Positions 8,654 through 17,370 of a stretch of DNA of 64,000 nucleotides are shown here, piece by piece. Positions within the stretch are counted from its first letter, which is position 1; each line of letters starts with the position of its first letter. The notes below the pieces were generated by a model. It was not told the origin of the DNA. It did no database searches and was given only the letters and a program-made list of their open reading frames with translations. Location: the NCBI GenBank assembly GCA_035502775.1, contig DATJUB010000018.1, forward strand, positions 1 through 64,000, in the 5' to 3' direction. The DNA comes from 67-14 sp035502775. Lineage in GTDB: Bacteria > Actinomycetota > Thermoleophilia > Solirubrobacterales > 70-9. The translations under genes and the position numbers were made by a program.

Positions 8654-9534
8654 AGTGAGCCGTTCTCGGGAAGGTTCAGTCCTGCTTGGTCAAACAAGGT
8701 TCGAATTTCTTCTTTCTCTTCGTCGGTCGCTTCGACCATCGGCAGGCGCATCGTGGCCGGGCAGACGCCCGCCATCTCGAGCGCCGCCTTGACGGGAATC
8801 GGGTTGGTGGTGACGCCCATCGCCGCGTAGACGGGTCGCAAGGATCGATCGATGGCTTCGGCGCCTTCGATGTCGCCGGCCTGGAAAAGGTCCCAGATTT
8901 CGCGCATGCGATCACCGGCCAGGTGGGACGCGACGAGGATCCCGCCGGTTCCTCCCAGCTTCAGGGCCGCCATAAAGGTGCCGTCGTTGCCCGCCAGTAC
9001 TTCCAGTCCCGGCACCGCCTGGAGATCGGCATCGTTGGCCTGCTTCACGGCCGTCACGTTGGGGATCTCCGCGAGTTCGGCCAGCAGGTCGGGCGGCATG
9101 TTGACCGCGGTGCGCGCCGGCACGTTGTAGAGCACCATCGGCAGTTCGGGCACCGCTTCGGCGACCGCTTCGAAATGACCGCGGATACCGGCCCTGTTCG
9201 GCAGGTTGTAGTACGGCGTGGCGATCAGGCTCGCCTCCGCGCCCGCCTGGGCGCCGGCCTTGGTCAGCTCCACCGAGTGACGTGTGTCGTTCGATCCGCT
9301 GCCGAAGATCACGGTCGCCTCGTCGCCGACCTCGGCGATGACCTCACGCAGAAGGTCGAGCTTCTCGTCGTCTTCGAGTGTCGGTGATTCTCCGGTCGTT
9401 CCCGAGACCACAAGGCCGTGGGAGCCGTGTTCCACGAGGTGGCGCGCAAGCTTTCGCGTCTTCGCCAGGTCGACGTTGCCGTCGACGTCGAAAACGGTTG
9501 CCATTGCAGTGATAACTCCTCGAATCTCGCTCAC
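8650..9534 (-). CDS. dapA: 4-hydroxy-tetrahydrodipicolinate synthase
   Basis: 294-residue class I aldolase-fold enzyme that condenses aspartate semialdehyde with pyruvate, the first committed step to lysine and diaminopimelate. Visible motifs are GTTGESPTL, the catalytic Tyr in YNVPART and the Schiff-base Lys in VTAVKQAND. The start is GTG at 9532-9534. A downstream ATG with a better Shine-Dalgarno would remove GVITAM, which is conserved in the family, so the GTG is preferred. It lies between an amidase gene (18 bp upstream) and rnj; dapB is two genes upstream. Confidence 0.95.
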   Translation of the reverse strand: MSEIRGVITAMATVFDVDGNVDLAKTRKLARHLVEHGSHGLVVSGTTGESPTLEDDEKLDLLREVIAEVGDEATVIFGSGSNDTRHSVELTKAGAQAGAEASLIATPYYNLPNRAGIRGHFEAVAEAVPELPMVLYNVPARTAVNMPPDLLAELAEIPNVTAVKQANDADLQAVPGLEVLAGNDGTFMAALKLGGTGGILVASHLAGDRMREIWDLFQAGDIEGAEAIDRSLRPVYAAMGVTTNPIPVKAALEMAGVCPATMRLPMVEATDEEKEEIRTLFDQAGLNLPENGSL

Positions 9535-9551
9535 CGAACCACCCTATTCCA

Positions 9552-11000
9552 TTACTGAACGGCGAATACCGGTGCCCGCCGCTCGGCCCAGGGATGGGCC
9601 TGTTCGAGCTGAGCGGAAACGCGGATGAGCAGATCTTCCCGCCAGATGGGCGCCACGAATTGGATTCCGATCGGCATGCCTTCCCCGCTCATCTCGAGCG
9701 GAAGTGAGATCGCCGGCTGGCCGGTGGCGTTGAAGAGACCGGTGAAGTTGGCGACCATCCGGGCCTTGTCCATCGCGTCCATCGGGTCGCCGGCGTGCTG
9801 GTCGTAGTAGCCGAGCTTCGGCGGGATCTGAGCGAGCGTCGGAGTGACGATCAGATCGATCCCGGCTTCGTAGACTCCGGCGATCATCCGGCCCATCCGC
9901 TGGTGTGAGGCGATCGCCGCGAGATACTTCGCTCCGCTCTCGGACTGGCCGCGTTCGATGAGCGCCCAGGTGAGCGGCTCGACGTCGTCCGGGGTCAGGT
10001 CACGGCCGACGACCATGCCAAGCACCCCGGCGGTCTCGGCCATGCCCGCGGCCCAGCGTGTCATGAAGTTCTCGAAAAGCTCGTCGCCGTCGCCCATCGG
10101 CGGCAGCTCGGGTGTGGTCACGTTGTGGCCGTGGGCCTCGAGCTTGCGGCCCGTGGCGAGCACGGCGTCGATCACCTCTTGGGCCAGCGGGTCGCCGGTC
10201 ATCGAGCTGGTCAGCAGCGCGATGTTCAGCTTGCCCGGATCGGTGGTCAGCTCGGTCTCGTAGGACTGCGCGGGCTCCGGGCAGCCGTAGGGATCACCCG
10301 GCTTCGGGCCGTGAACCCAATCGAGCATCCTGGCGGTGTCCCGCACCGATTTCGACACGACCAGCTCGGAGACCAGGCCCGACATCGAATCCCCCATCAG
10401 CGGTCCCTGCGAGACACGGGCGCGACTCGGTTTCAGCCCGACCAGGCCACAGGCGCTGGCCGGTATCCGGATCGAGCCGCCGCCGTCTGAGGCGTGGGCC
10501 ATCGGGACGATCCCGGCGGCGACCGCGGCCGCGGATCCACCGCTGGAGCCGCCGGTGCTGCGAGTCAGGTCCCACGGGTTCTTGCTCGCGCCGTGGGATT
10601 CGGGCTCGGTGGTCGGCAGGACACCCAGTTCGGGAGTGTTGGTCCGCCCCATCGTCACGACGCCCGCTTCACGGAAGGCCGCACCGAGATAGGAATCGAA
10701 CGGTACCGTCATTCCCCGTTCCTTCAGCAGCCGGTTGCCCATGTGGAGAGGCTGGCCGGCCAGGCCGGCCCCGAGATCCTTGAAAAGGAACGGCACGCCG
10801 GTGAAAGGACCGTCCGGCAGGGGGCCGTCGGCTGTGGTTGCCGCACCCTCGTAGTCCGGATGGATGATCGCGTTGATCTCCGGATTGACCGCTTCGGCAT
10901 GTTTGACGGCGATCTCGAGCAGCTCGCGCGGACTGAGTTCGCCATCGGCGACGAGGGCGGCCTGAGCGGTGGCGTCGAGACCTCTGATTTCTTCACTCAC
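9552..11000 (-). CDS. Amidase-signature family hydrolase
   Basis: 482-residue amidase-signature enzyme. The Ser-cisSer-Lys triad is indicated by FKDL (Lys) and the Gly/Ser-rich loop STGGSSGGSAAAVAAG, followed by DGGGSIRIPA. It is not GatA: there is no neighbouring gatC or gatB, and the C-terminal half resembles 6-aminohexanoate-cyclic-dimer-hydrolase-like amidases. The substrate is unknown. The GTG start (10998-11000) overlaps the dapB stop as GTGA, so it sits inside a dapB-amidase-dapA-rnj run. A role in lysine or peptidoglycan metabolism is only suggested by position. Confidence 0.85.
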   Translation of the reverse strand: MSEEIRGLDATAQAALVADGELSPRELLEIAVKHAEAVNPEINAIIHPDYEGAATTADGPLPDGPFTGVPFLFKDLGAGLAGQPLHMGNRLLKERGMTVPFDSYLGAAFREAGVVTMGRTNTPELGVLPTTEPESHGASKNPWDLTRSTGGSSGGSAAAVAAGIVPMAHASDGGGSIRIPASACGLVGLKPSRARVSQGPLMGDSMSGLVSELVVSKSVRDTARMLDWVHGPKPGDPYGCPEPAQSYETELTTDPGKLNIALLTSSMTGDPLAQEVIDAVLATGRKLEAHGHNVTTPELPPMGDGDELFENFMTRWAAGMAETAGVLGMVVGRDLTPDDVEPLTWALIERGQSESGAKYLAAIASHQRMGRMIAGVYEAGIDLIVTPTLAQIPPKLGYYDQHAGDPMDAMDKARMVANFTGLFNATGQPAISLPLEMSGEGMPIGIQFVAPIWREDLLIRVSAQLEQAHPWAERRAPVFAVQ

Positions 11001-11671
11001 GTGAGGAGCTTCTCCAATCCGACCGTGAACCGGTCTTCGAGCTGGCCGACCCTGCGGACCGAGAGCACGACTCCCGGCATGAAAGATGAGCGATCGATGC
11101 TGTCGTGGCGGATGGAGAGAGTCTGCCCCTCACCGCCGAAGAGGACTTCCTGATGGGCCACAAGGCCGGGCAGGCGAACCGAGTGGATCGGCTGGTGGAC
11201 GTTGCCGCCGGCGGCGGTGATCAGTTCCTCGGTGCGTTTCGCCGTACCTGAGGGCGCGTCGAGCTTCTTGTCGTGATGCAGCTCGATGATCTCGCATTCC
11301 GGCATGTGTTTCGCAACCTGTTCGGAGAGCGTCATCAACAGCACCGCTCCGATCGCGAAGTTCGGGGCGACGAAGCAGTTGGCGCCGGTGCCGCTGTTCT
11401 CGGCGGCGTCGCGGAGCCGGTCGAGATCGAACCCGGTCGCGCCGACCACCACGTGGACCCCGGCCTCCAGGCAGGCGATCGCGTTCGGGAGCGAGGTGTC
11501 GGGCGTGGTGAACTCGACCACCACGTCGACGTCTCCGAGGATGTCGGTCAGTTCGGTTCCCAGGGAGGGATCGGCCCGTCCGGCCAGCTCCAGGCCATCG
11601 GCCTCCTCCACCGCCCCGCAGACCGTGGAGCCCATGCGGCCGGCGGCCCCGGCTACACCGACCCGGATCAC
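10997..11671 (-). CDS. dapB: 4-hydroxy-tetrahydrodipicolinate reductase
   Basis: 224-residue NAD(P)H-dependent reductase, second step of the dap branch of lysine synthesis. The N-terminal nucleotide-binding loop is GVAGAAGRMGS. The signature ELHHDKKLDAPSGTA holds the catalytic His and Lys. It is slightly shorter than the roughly 245-270 residues usual in the family, the difference being in the N-terminal domain. It starts with GTG overlapping the stop of the upstream peptidase gene (GTGA). Confidence 0.95.
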   Translation of the reverse strand: MIRVGVAGAAGRMGSTVCGAVEEADGLELAGRADPSLGTELTDILGDVDVVVEFTTPDTSLPNAIACLEAGVHVVVGATGFDLDRLRDAAENSGTGANCFVAPNFAIGAVLLMTLSEQVAKHMPECEIIELHHDKKLDAPSGTAKRTEELITAAGGNVHQPIHSVRLPGLVAHQEVLFGGEGQTLSIRHDSIDRSSFMPGVVLSVRRVGQLEDRFTVGLEKLLT

Positions 11672-12942
11672 GCGGCCACGGCCCCCGTGACCGGCGCGAC
11701 GGCGGCTCTGAAGCGATCCTCGTCGCGGCCGACACAGGCGGTTGAAAGCGCCTCTCTGGAGTAGAGCTCCCCGGCGAGACCGAAGACGTCGTCGACGGTG
11801 ACCGCGTCCACCTCGGCCAGCATCTCGTCGATGCTGAGCAGGGGCAGGTCGTGCAGTACCGATCGGGCGATCCGGGACATGCGGGCGGCACTCGACTCGC
11901 CGGACAGGACGAGACGTCCCTTGACGTGTTCCTTGGCCCGGTCGAGCTCGTCGCGGCTCACGGGAGCCGTGCGGATGTTCTCGAGTTCGGTGCCGATCAC
12001 CGAGCAGGCCTCCTCGATGTTGTCCTCGCGTGTGCCGACGTAGATCGCGGCGACACCCGTGTCGGTGAACTGTTCGGAGTAGCTGCCGACCGAGTAGGCC
12101 AGCCCGCGGTTCTCACGAACCTCGCGGAACAGCCGGGAGGAACTGGATCCTCCGAAGATCGAGTCGAGCACGGCCATCGCGAAGCGGCGATCGTCGGCCC
12201 GGTTGATTCCGGGAGCCCCGAAGCAGACGTGGTACTGCTCGGTGTCCTTGGTCGCGAACTCACAGCGGCCGGTCGGCGAGGGAACCTCCGCGTCGATCAC
12301 GTCGGGCCTGCCGGACCGGGAAGGGTTGAGCTTCTCCGCCATGGCGAGGATCTCGTCGTGGTCCACGTTGCCGGCCGCGGCGACCACGATGTTCTCGGCG
12401 GCGTAGCGCCGGCGATGGTACTCGGCGATGTCGGGCACCGGAATGTTGGCGATCACGTCAGCCCGGCCGAGGATCCGGCGGCCGAGCGGCGTGTCACCGA
12501 AGATCGCGTCGGACAGGTAGTCGTGAACGCGGTCTGAAGGTTCGTCCTCGTACATCGCGATCTCTTCGAGCACGACGTCGCGCTCCGAGTCGATGTCAGG
12601 GAAGGTCGATTCGAGCAGCATCTCGCCGAGCAGACTGAAGACGTCGTCGGTGTGCTCGTCGAGGAAACGGGCGTGAAGGTGGGTGGTCTCCTTGCCGGTG
12701 GCGGCGTTGAAGGAGGCCCCCAGCCCGTCGAAGCGCTCCGAGATCTCGATCGCGCTGTAGTTGGGCGTTCCCTTGAACAGCAGATGTTCGAGAAAGTGAG
12801 AGACCCCCGCCTGCGCGGGGGTCTCATCACGGGATCCGGTTCGGACCCAGAGTCCGAGGGCGACCGAGCGCACCGAGGGAACAACCTCGGTGATCACCCG
12901 GATGCCGGACGCGGTCTCTGTCAACCGAGCCGAATCAGTCAT
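11668..12942 (-). CDS. M16-family zinc peptidase (PqqL/mitochondrial-processing-peptidase-like)
   Basis: 424-residue insulinase-type peptidase. The inverted zinc motif HFLEH is at residues 49-53, with a further Glu about 75 residues later in a DVVLEEIAMYEDEPSD context. The C-terminal inactive-like M16 half is present, including RENRGLAYSVGSYSEQF. Actinobacterial genomes commonly carry this gene directly after pnp, as here, where its ATG abuts the pnp stop codon. Substrate and role in the cluster are unknown. Confidence 0.9.
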   Translation of the reverse strand: MTDSARLTETASGIRVITEVVPSVRSVALGLWVRTGSRDETPAQAGVSHFLEHLLFKGTPNYSAIEISERFDGLGASFNAATGKETTHLHARFLDEHTDDVFSLLGEMLLESTFPDIDSERDVVLEEIAMYEDEPSDRVHDYLSDAIFGDTPLGRRILGRADVIANIPVPDIAEYHRRRYAAENIVVAAAGNVDHDEILAMAEKLNPSRSGRPDVIDAEVPSPTGRCEFATKDTEQYHVCFGAPGINRADDRRFAMAVLDSIFGGSSSSRLFREVRENRGLAYSVGSYSEQFTDTGVAAIYVGTREDNIEEACSVIGTELENIRTAPVSRDELDRAKEHVKGRLVLSGESSAARMSRIARSVLHDLPLLSIDEMLAEVDAVTVDDVFGLAGELYSREALSTACVGRDEDRFRAAVAPVTGAVAA

Positions 12943-15180
12943 TTAGCTGCGGCGGTCGCGGTCGCCACGGTCGCGGCGCGGACGGCGACCTTCACGGTCA
13001 CCTCCACGGCCTCCGCCTCCGCCGCCCTTGTTGGCGGAGAGGGCCGCGATCTCTTCCTTGGACTTGCCGGCGATGGCCGGATCGTCGGTCATGCGCAGGC
13101 CGATACGGCCGCGCTCCTTGTCGACTTCGGCGACGGTGACGTCGATGACCTGACCGGACTCGAGCACCTCTTCGACGGTCTCGACCCGGCCTCCGGGCTT
13201 GACGTTGGAGATGTGGAGCAGTCCGTCGGTGCCCTTGGTCAGCTCGACGAAGGCACCGAACGTGGTGGTCTTGACGACCTTGGCCGCGTTGTAGCGGTCA
13301 CCGATCTCGGCCTCGCGGGTCATCGACGAGATGCGCGCGACGGCTTCCTCGACCTGGGTTCCGGTCGGAGCGTAGATCCGGATCGTGCCGTCGTCCTCGA
13401 CGTCGATGTCGGCCTCGAACTCCTCGCAGAGGGCGCGAATGGTCTCGCCGCCCTTGCCGATGACGGCGCCGATCTTCTCCTGGTCGATCTTGATCGACTC
13501 GATGCGCGGGGCGTGAGCGGAGAGCTGCGGGCGCGGACCGTCGATCGCTTCGGCCATCTTGCCGAGGATGAAGAGGCGACCCTTGCGGGCCTGCTCCAGC
13601 GCATCCTGAAGGATCTCGAAGGTGACTCCGGTGATCTTGATGTCCATCTGGAGGGCGTTGATGCCGTCCGCGGAACCGGCGACCTTGAAGTCCATGTCAC
13701 CGAGGTGATCTTCGACTCCGGCGATGTCGGTGAGCACGATGTAATCGTCGCCCTCCTTGATCAGGCCCATGGCCACACCGGCGACGGGGCTGGTGACCGG
13801 GATACCGGCCGCCTGCATCGCCATCGACGAGGCGCAGACCGAGCCCATCGAGGAGGAACCGTTCGACTCGAGCGTCTCGGAGACCGCGCGGATCACGTAC
13901 GGGAACTCTTCCTGGTCCGGGATCGATGGCAGCAGGGCCCGCTCGGCGAGCGCTCCGTGGCCGATGTCGCGGCGCTTCGGGCCGCGCATGAAGCCGGCCT
14001 CGCCCACCGAGAACGGCGGGAAGTTGTAGTGATGCCAGAAGGTCTTGGTCGTTTCGAGGCCGAGACCGTCGATGCGCATGTCCATCCGGGTGGTTCCCAG
14101 GGTGACGTTGCCGAGGATCTGGGTCTCACCACGGGTGAACAGAGCGGATCCGTGAACGCGGGGCGAGATGTCGACCTCGCACTCGATCGGACGGATCTCG
14201 TCCTGGGCGCGGCCGTCGGGGCGCTTCTTGTCGACGGCGATCGCCTTGCGGATCGTGTCCTTCTCGATCGCGTCGAAAGCGGTCTTGACGTCGGACTTGC
14301 GGGCCGAGTCGGCGTCCGCGTCTCCGGTCTCCGGGGCGTACTGGGCGACTACCGCGTCCTTGACGGCGGCGATCGCTTCGTAGCGCTCGAGCTTGCCGGT
14401 GGTGGCGATCGCGTCGACCAGGGCCTGTGAGTGCGATGAACGGATGTCGTTCAGCAGACCTTCGTCGATGCTCGGCGCCTCGATGACCAGCTTCTCCTTG
14501 CCGATCTTCTGGCGGAGCTCTTCGATCGTGGCGACCAGCTTCTTGATCTCTCCGTGGGCGATGTCGAGCGCGTCGAGGATCTCGGCTTCGGTGACGCCGT
14601 TGGCGCCGGCTTCCACCATGAGGATCGCTTCGTCGGTACCGGCGACGATCAGGTCGAGGTCGAGGTTCTCGTGATCCTCTTCCTTCGGGTTGACGATGAA
14701 GTCACCGTCGAGCTTGCCGATGCGGACCGCGCCGACGTGCTTGGCGACGGGAACCTCGGAGATCGCGAGGGCGGCCGAGGCGCCGTTCATCGCGAGGATG
14801 TCGTACGGGTGGACGTGGTCCACGGACATCGGGATGGTGACCAGCTGGGTCTCGTAGTGCCAGCCCTTGGGGAAAAGCGGACGGATCGGACGGTCGATCA
14901 TGCGGGCGGTCAGGGTGGCCTTCTCGCCGGCGCGGCCTTCGCGGCGGAAGAAGGATCCGGGGATCTTGCCCGCGGCGTAGGTGCGTTCCTCGACGTCGAC
15001 GGTCAGCGGCAGGAAGTCCACATCACGCAGCCCACCCATGGTGGCGGTGGAAAGAACCATCGTGTCGCCGCTCTGTACGACGACGGAACCGCTGGCCTGC
15101 TTGGCGAGCTTGCCGGTCTCAAAAGAGATCTCGTCCTCACCTACACGCACGGAAACGCGCGTCGTTTCAAAAATACTCAT
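12943..15180 (-). CDS. pnp: Polyribonucleotide nucleotidyltransferase (PNPase)
   Basis: 745-residue phosphorolytic 3'-5' exoribonuclease. Two RNase PH-like domains flank an alpha-helical linker. The second core domain holds FPPFSVGEAGFMRGPKRRD and the catalytic segment around DIAGVEDHLGDMDFKVAGS. A KH domain (IGAVIGKGGETIRAL) and an S1 domain follow, and the tail is Gly/Arg-rich (about 715-745), possibly RNA-binding. ATG start with GGAGG ten bases upstream. It works with RNase J in RNA decay. A hairpin touches its Shine-Dalgarno sequence, and a dispersed palindrome lies further upstream. Confidence 0.96.
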   Translation of the reverse strand: MSIFETTRVSVRVGEDEISFETGKLAKQASGSVVVQSGDTMVLSTATMGGLRDVDFLPLTVDVEERTYAAGKIPGSFFRREGRAGEKATLTARMIDRPIRPLFPKGWHYETQLVTIPMSVDHVHPYDILAMNGASAALAISEVPVAKHVGAVRIGKLDGDFIVNPKEEDHENLDLDLIVAGTDEAILMVEAGANGVTEAEILDALDIAHGEIKKLVATIEELRQKIGKEKLVIEAPSIDEGLLNDIRSSHSQALVDAIATTGKLERYEAIAAVKDAVVAQYAPETGDADADSARKSDVKTAFDAIEKDTIRKAIAVDKKRPDGRAQDEIRPIECEVDISPRVHGSALFTRGETQILGNVTLGTTRMDMRIDGLGLETTKTFWHHYNFPPFSVGEAGFMRGPKRRDIGHGALAERALLPSIPDQEEFPYVIRAVSETLESNGSSSMGSVCASSMAMQAAGIPVTSPVAGVAMGLIKEGDDYIVLTDIAGVEDHLGDMDFKVAGSADGINALQMDIKITGVTFEILQDALEQARKGRLFILGKMAEAIDGPRPQLSAHAPRIESIKIDQEKIGAVIGKGGETIRALCEEFEADIDVEDDGTIRIYAPTGTQVEEAVARISSMTREAEIGDRYNAAKVVKTTTFGAFVELTKGTDGLLHISNVKPGGRVETVEEVLESGQVIDVTVAEVDKERGRIGLRMTDDPAIAGKSKEEIAALSANKGGGGGGRGGDREGRRPRRDRGDRDRRS

Positions 15181-15197
15181 TCGGTTTTGTTACCTCC

Positions 15198-15216
15198 AGC
15201 CATCCGGATGATGGCT
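15198..15216 (-). promoter_or_regulatory. Hairpin next to the pnp Shine-Dalgarno sequence
   Basis: On the minus strand AGCCATC-ATCCG-GATGGCT forms a perfect 7-bp stem that runs straight into GGAGG. A -10-like TATACC (15257-15262) about 80 bp before the ATG would give a leader containing it. PNPase autoregulates through its leader in E. coli; a similar role here is inference. Confidence 0.4.
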
Positions 15217-15421
15217 CTCTGTTTCGCAGAACTCTCGTTCTCTTATCGCTCATAAGGGTATAGGGCCAGAGCCCGCAGCGAGCGGAGCCCGCCAGGTGCA
15301 GGGAGAAATGGGAAAAAAAGGCCACCAGAACCCAACGCGCGAAGCGCGGAGCGAAGCGACCAGCCCCAGCCCTCTGCCGTAGACGCCCGAAGTAATGCCG
15401 CGCTGCGGGCCGCACACGAAT

Positions 15422-15468
15422 GGGTGGAGACGATTGCCGCCCTCTCCGGGCGGAGATCGTCTCCACCC
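15422..15468. repeat. Dispersed palindrome, copy 2
   Basis: Left arm 15422-15442 is identical to the left arm of copy 1 at 6608. The right arm is 15448-15468, with a TCTCC loop and 19 of 21 positions paired. The flank CCCAATCTCAA and a following ACTCGGCC-like segment are shared with copy 1, so the repeat unit probably extends to about 75-80 bp. It lies about 240 bp upstream of pnp. Confidence 0.8.
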
Positions 15469-15672
15469 CAATCTCAACCAACCGAGACTCGGCCGTTCCA
15501 CCTCAAGGACCTCCGCGGCGTTCCGTCCCTCGCCCGCCGTCGTCAACGGGCACGCGGATACACCGAAAAAGTCGTAAATGCTCGCGCCGCATTCGCGGCT
15601 AGAGCCGGAAGATCTTTTTTGGTGTGTACGCAGTCGCCCGTGACCGCAGGCGCCCGACCGGGGCGAATCGGG

Positions 15673-16119
15673 CTAGATCGCTGCGAGGATCGCCGAGGGC
15701 GGCGGTATATCCAGCGGTGTGTCGGTCTCGTAGACCCACTCCACCTTGCCGTCCGCATCGATCAGGACGAGCGAACGGTTCGAGTGCCCCGCATCGGCCA
15801 GGTAAGCGCCGTAGGCGTCGGCCACGGCGCCCTTCGGCTCGAAGTCGGCCAGGAGGGTCGTATCGACCCCGAGCTGGTCACGGAACGCCTTGTGGGCGAA
15901 GGCCGAATCGACACTGATCGCCACCAGGGTCACGCCGGCTTCTTCGAGCTGGGGCGCGATCTCCTTGTACGCGGCGAGCTGGTCGGTGCAGACCGGACTG
16001 AAATCCAACGGGTAAAACGCCATGAGCAGGCGCTTCCCGTTGAAATCGGAGAGTGAAACGACCTGCCCGGTGTGATCGGGCAGGCTGAAATCAGGAGCCT
16101 GGGCGCCGACTTCGATCAA
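15673..16119 (-). CDS. Peroxiredoxin (AhpC/TSA, BCP-like, single cysteine)
   Basis: 148-residue thiol peroxidase. The peroxidatic Cys is Cys44 in FYPLDFSPVC, the family PxxxT/SxxC motif. There is no other cysteine, so it must use a 1-Cys mechanism or an external resolving thiol; the second Cys of E. coli BCP is absent. It starts with TTG (16117-16119), overlapping the rpsO stop as TTGA, so it is translationally coupled to ribosomal protein S15. This inserts an antioxidant gene into the usual rpsO-pnp pair. Confidence 0.88.
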   Translation of the reverse strand: MIEVGAQAPDFSLPDHTGQVVSLSDFNGKRLLMAFYPLDFSPVCTDQLAAYKEIAPQLEEAGVTLVAISVDSAFAHKAFRDQLGVDTTLLADFEPKGAVADAYGAYLADAGHSNRSLVLIDADGKVEWVYETDTPLDIPPPSAILAAI

Positions 16120-16385
16120 TGGCGGAGGCCGAGATCGGAAACCAGGGCGCGGTAGCGGTCCAGGTCGGTGCGCTGCAGGTAACGCAGCAGACGGCGGCGC
16201 TTGCCGACCATCATCAGCAGTCCACGGCGGGAATGGTGGTCCTTGCTGTGCTCACGCAGGTGGCCGGTCAGGTCGTTGATCCGCTCGGTGAGAAGCGCAA
16301 CCTGCACCTCGGTCGAGCCGGTATCGCCGTCCTTCTTGCCGTACTTGCCGATCAGTTCGGCCTTGTTGTCTTTCGTAAGAGTCAT
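16116..16385 (-). CDS. rpsO: 30S ribosomal protein S15
   Basis: 89-residue S15 that binds the central domain of 16S rRNA. It contains the conserved GSTEVQVALLTERINDLTGHL and HSRRGLLMMVGKRRRLLRYL segments. ATG start with AAGGAAAG in front. It is preceded by a leader that can fold as a pseudoknot, a form known for S15 autoregulation in E. coli. prx overlaps its stop codon. Confidence 0.97.
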   Translation of the reverse strand: MTLTKDNKAELIGKYGKKDGDTGSTEVQVALLTERINDLTGHLREHSKDHHSRRGLLMMVGKRRRLLRYLQRTDLDRYRALVSDLGLRH

Positions 16386-16404
16386 ATCTTTCCTTAGGGT
16401 CTGG

Positions 16405-16444
16405 GTCTCGCCTCATGTCTTCCGCGCGAGCGTGGAGACGGAAG
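16405..16444 (-). promoter_or_regulatory. Possible pseudoknot in the rpsO leader
   Basis: In minus-strand sense, CTTCCG (16444-16439) pairs with CGGAAG (16424-16419). The loop sequence GTCTC (16439-16435) pairs with GAGAC (16409-16405) just before the Shine-Dalgarno AAGGAAAG. The two stems interleave and share one base, giving an H-type pseudoknot. Several S15 leaders regulate translation this way. An alternative loop pairing CTCGC/GCGAG is also possible. Confidence 0.35.
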
Positions 16445-16485
16445 CCAGTTCCCGATCCGATTGTTTGACCGTGCAGGGAGCCCCT

Positions 16486-17370
16486 TCACGGCCGCTGGAA
16501 GCTACCACAGACGCGTCTTGTCGCATCGACGTCCAGTTTCATCTGCTCGATGAGCGCTTCCGCGGAGTCAAATCTTTTCTCGCCCCGAAGGCGTTCCACG
16601 AAGGCGATCCGGAGTACTTGGCCGTAGAGATCGATGTCTTGATCGAGCAGGAAGGCCTCGATCAGCTCGCCCCTCCCGGTCTCGAACGTCGGCCTTATTC
16701 CGATATTCACGGCCGCCGGGAGACCGTTCGCGAAGGCCGCGTAGACGCCATGGCCGGGATTGACCAGACGATCGTCGGGAACGATGTTGGCGGTGGGGAA
16801 TCCGAGCTCTCGGCCACGCTGATCTCCGGTCACCACGACACCTTCGACCATGAACGGAACGCCCAGGCACTTCCTTGCGGCATCCATCTCCCCGGCGGCG
16901 ACAAGAGCACGGATCCGGGTCGAGGAAACCGTCTCTCCCTCGACTTCGATCAGGGGAACCACACGGGTGGTGAACTCGGTCCGGGCGGCGAGCATCTCGG
17001 GAGTGCCCTTGGCCTTGGTGCCGAAACGGAAGTTCTCTCCGACCGACACCTCCTCGGCCCCGAGCTTGCCGATCAGGATCTCCTCGATGAACTGCTCGGC
17101 GGTGATCTGGGTGAAGGCCTGGTCGAAGGCGATCACCACCATCTCCTCCACCCCGATGCCGTCGAGCACGTCGCGCTTGACGTTGAATGGCATCAGCAGT
17201 TTCGGTGCGGCCTGCGGGTGCAGCACTTCGAGCGGGTGCGGCTCGAAGGTGAGCACGGTGTCGGCTCCGGCGATCACGGCACGGTGGCCGACATGAACGC
17301 CGTCGAAGGTCCCGATCGCGATCTTGCGGGGCCGGGTCTCGGCCTCGGACAGAGGTGTGACTTTGATCAT
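16486..17370 (-). CDS. ribF: Bifunctional riboflavin kinase/FMN adenylyltransferase
   Basis: 294-residue two-domain enzyme making FMN and then FAD from riboflavin. The N-terminal adenylyltransferase domain has GTFDGVHVGHR and FRFGTKAKGT. The C-terminal flavokinase domain has GRELGFPTANI, GVYAAF and NIGIRPTFETG. Length is typical. It starts with ATG one base from the truB stop, so it belongs to the infB-rbfA-nrnA-truB-ribF run. I see no FMN riboswitch in front of it. Confidence 0.95.
   Translation of the reverse strand: MIKVTPLSEAETRPRKIAIGTFDGVHVGHRAVIAGADTVLTFEPHPLEVLHPQAAPKLLMPFNVKRDVLDGIGVEEMVVIAFDQAFTQITAEQFIEEILIGKLGAEEVSVGENFRFGTKAKGTPEMLAARTEFTTRVVPLIEVEGETVSSTRIRALVAAGEMDAARKCLGVPFMVEGVVVTGDQRGRELGFPTANIVPDDRLVNPGHGVYAAFANGLPAAVNIGIRPTFETGRGELIEAFLLDQDIDLYGQVLRIAFVERLRGEKRFDSAEALIEQMKLDVDATRRVCGSFQRP

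Larger units (their letters stand above)
15181..15672. other. 492-bp spacer between prx and pnp
   Basis: No credible gene lies here. It contains the pnp leader hairpin (15198-15216), a -10-like TATACC (15257-15262, minus strand) without a clear -35, and palindrome copy 2 (15422-15468). The rest shows nothing I can name. Confidence 0.55.
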
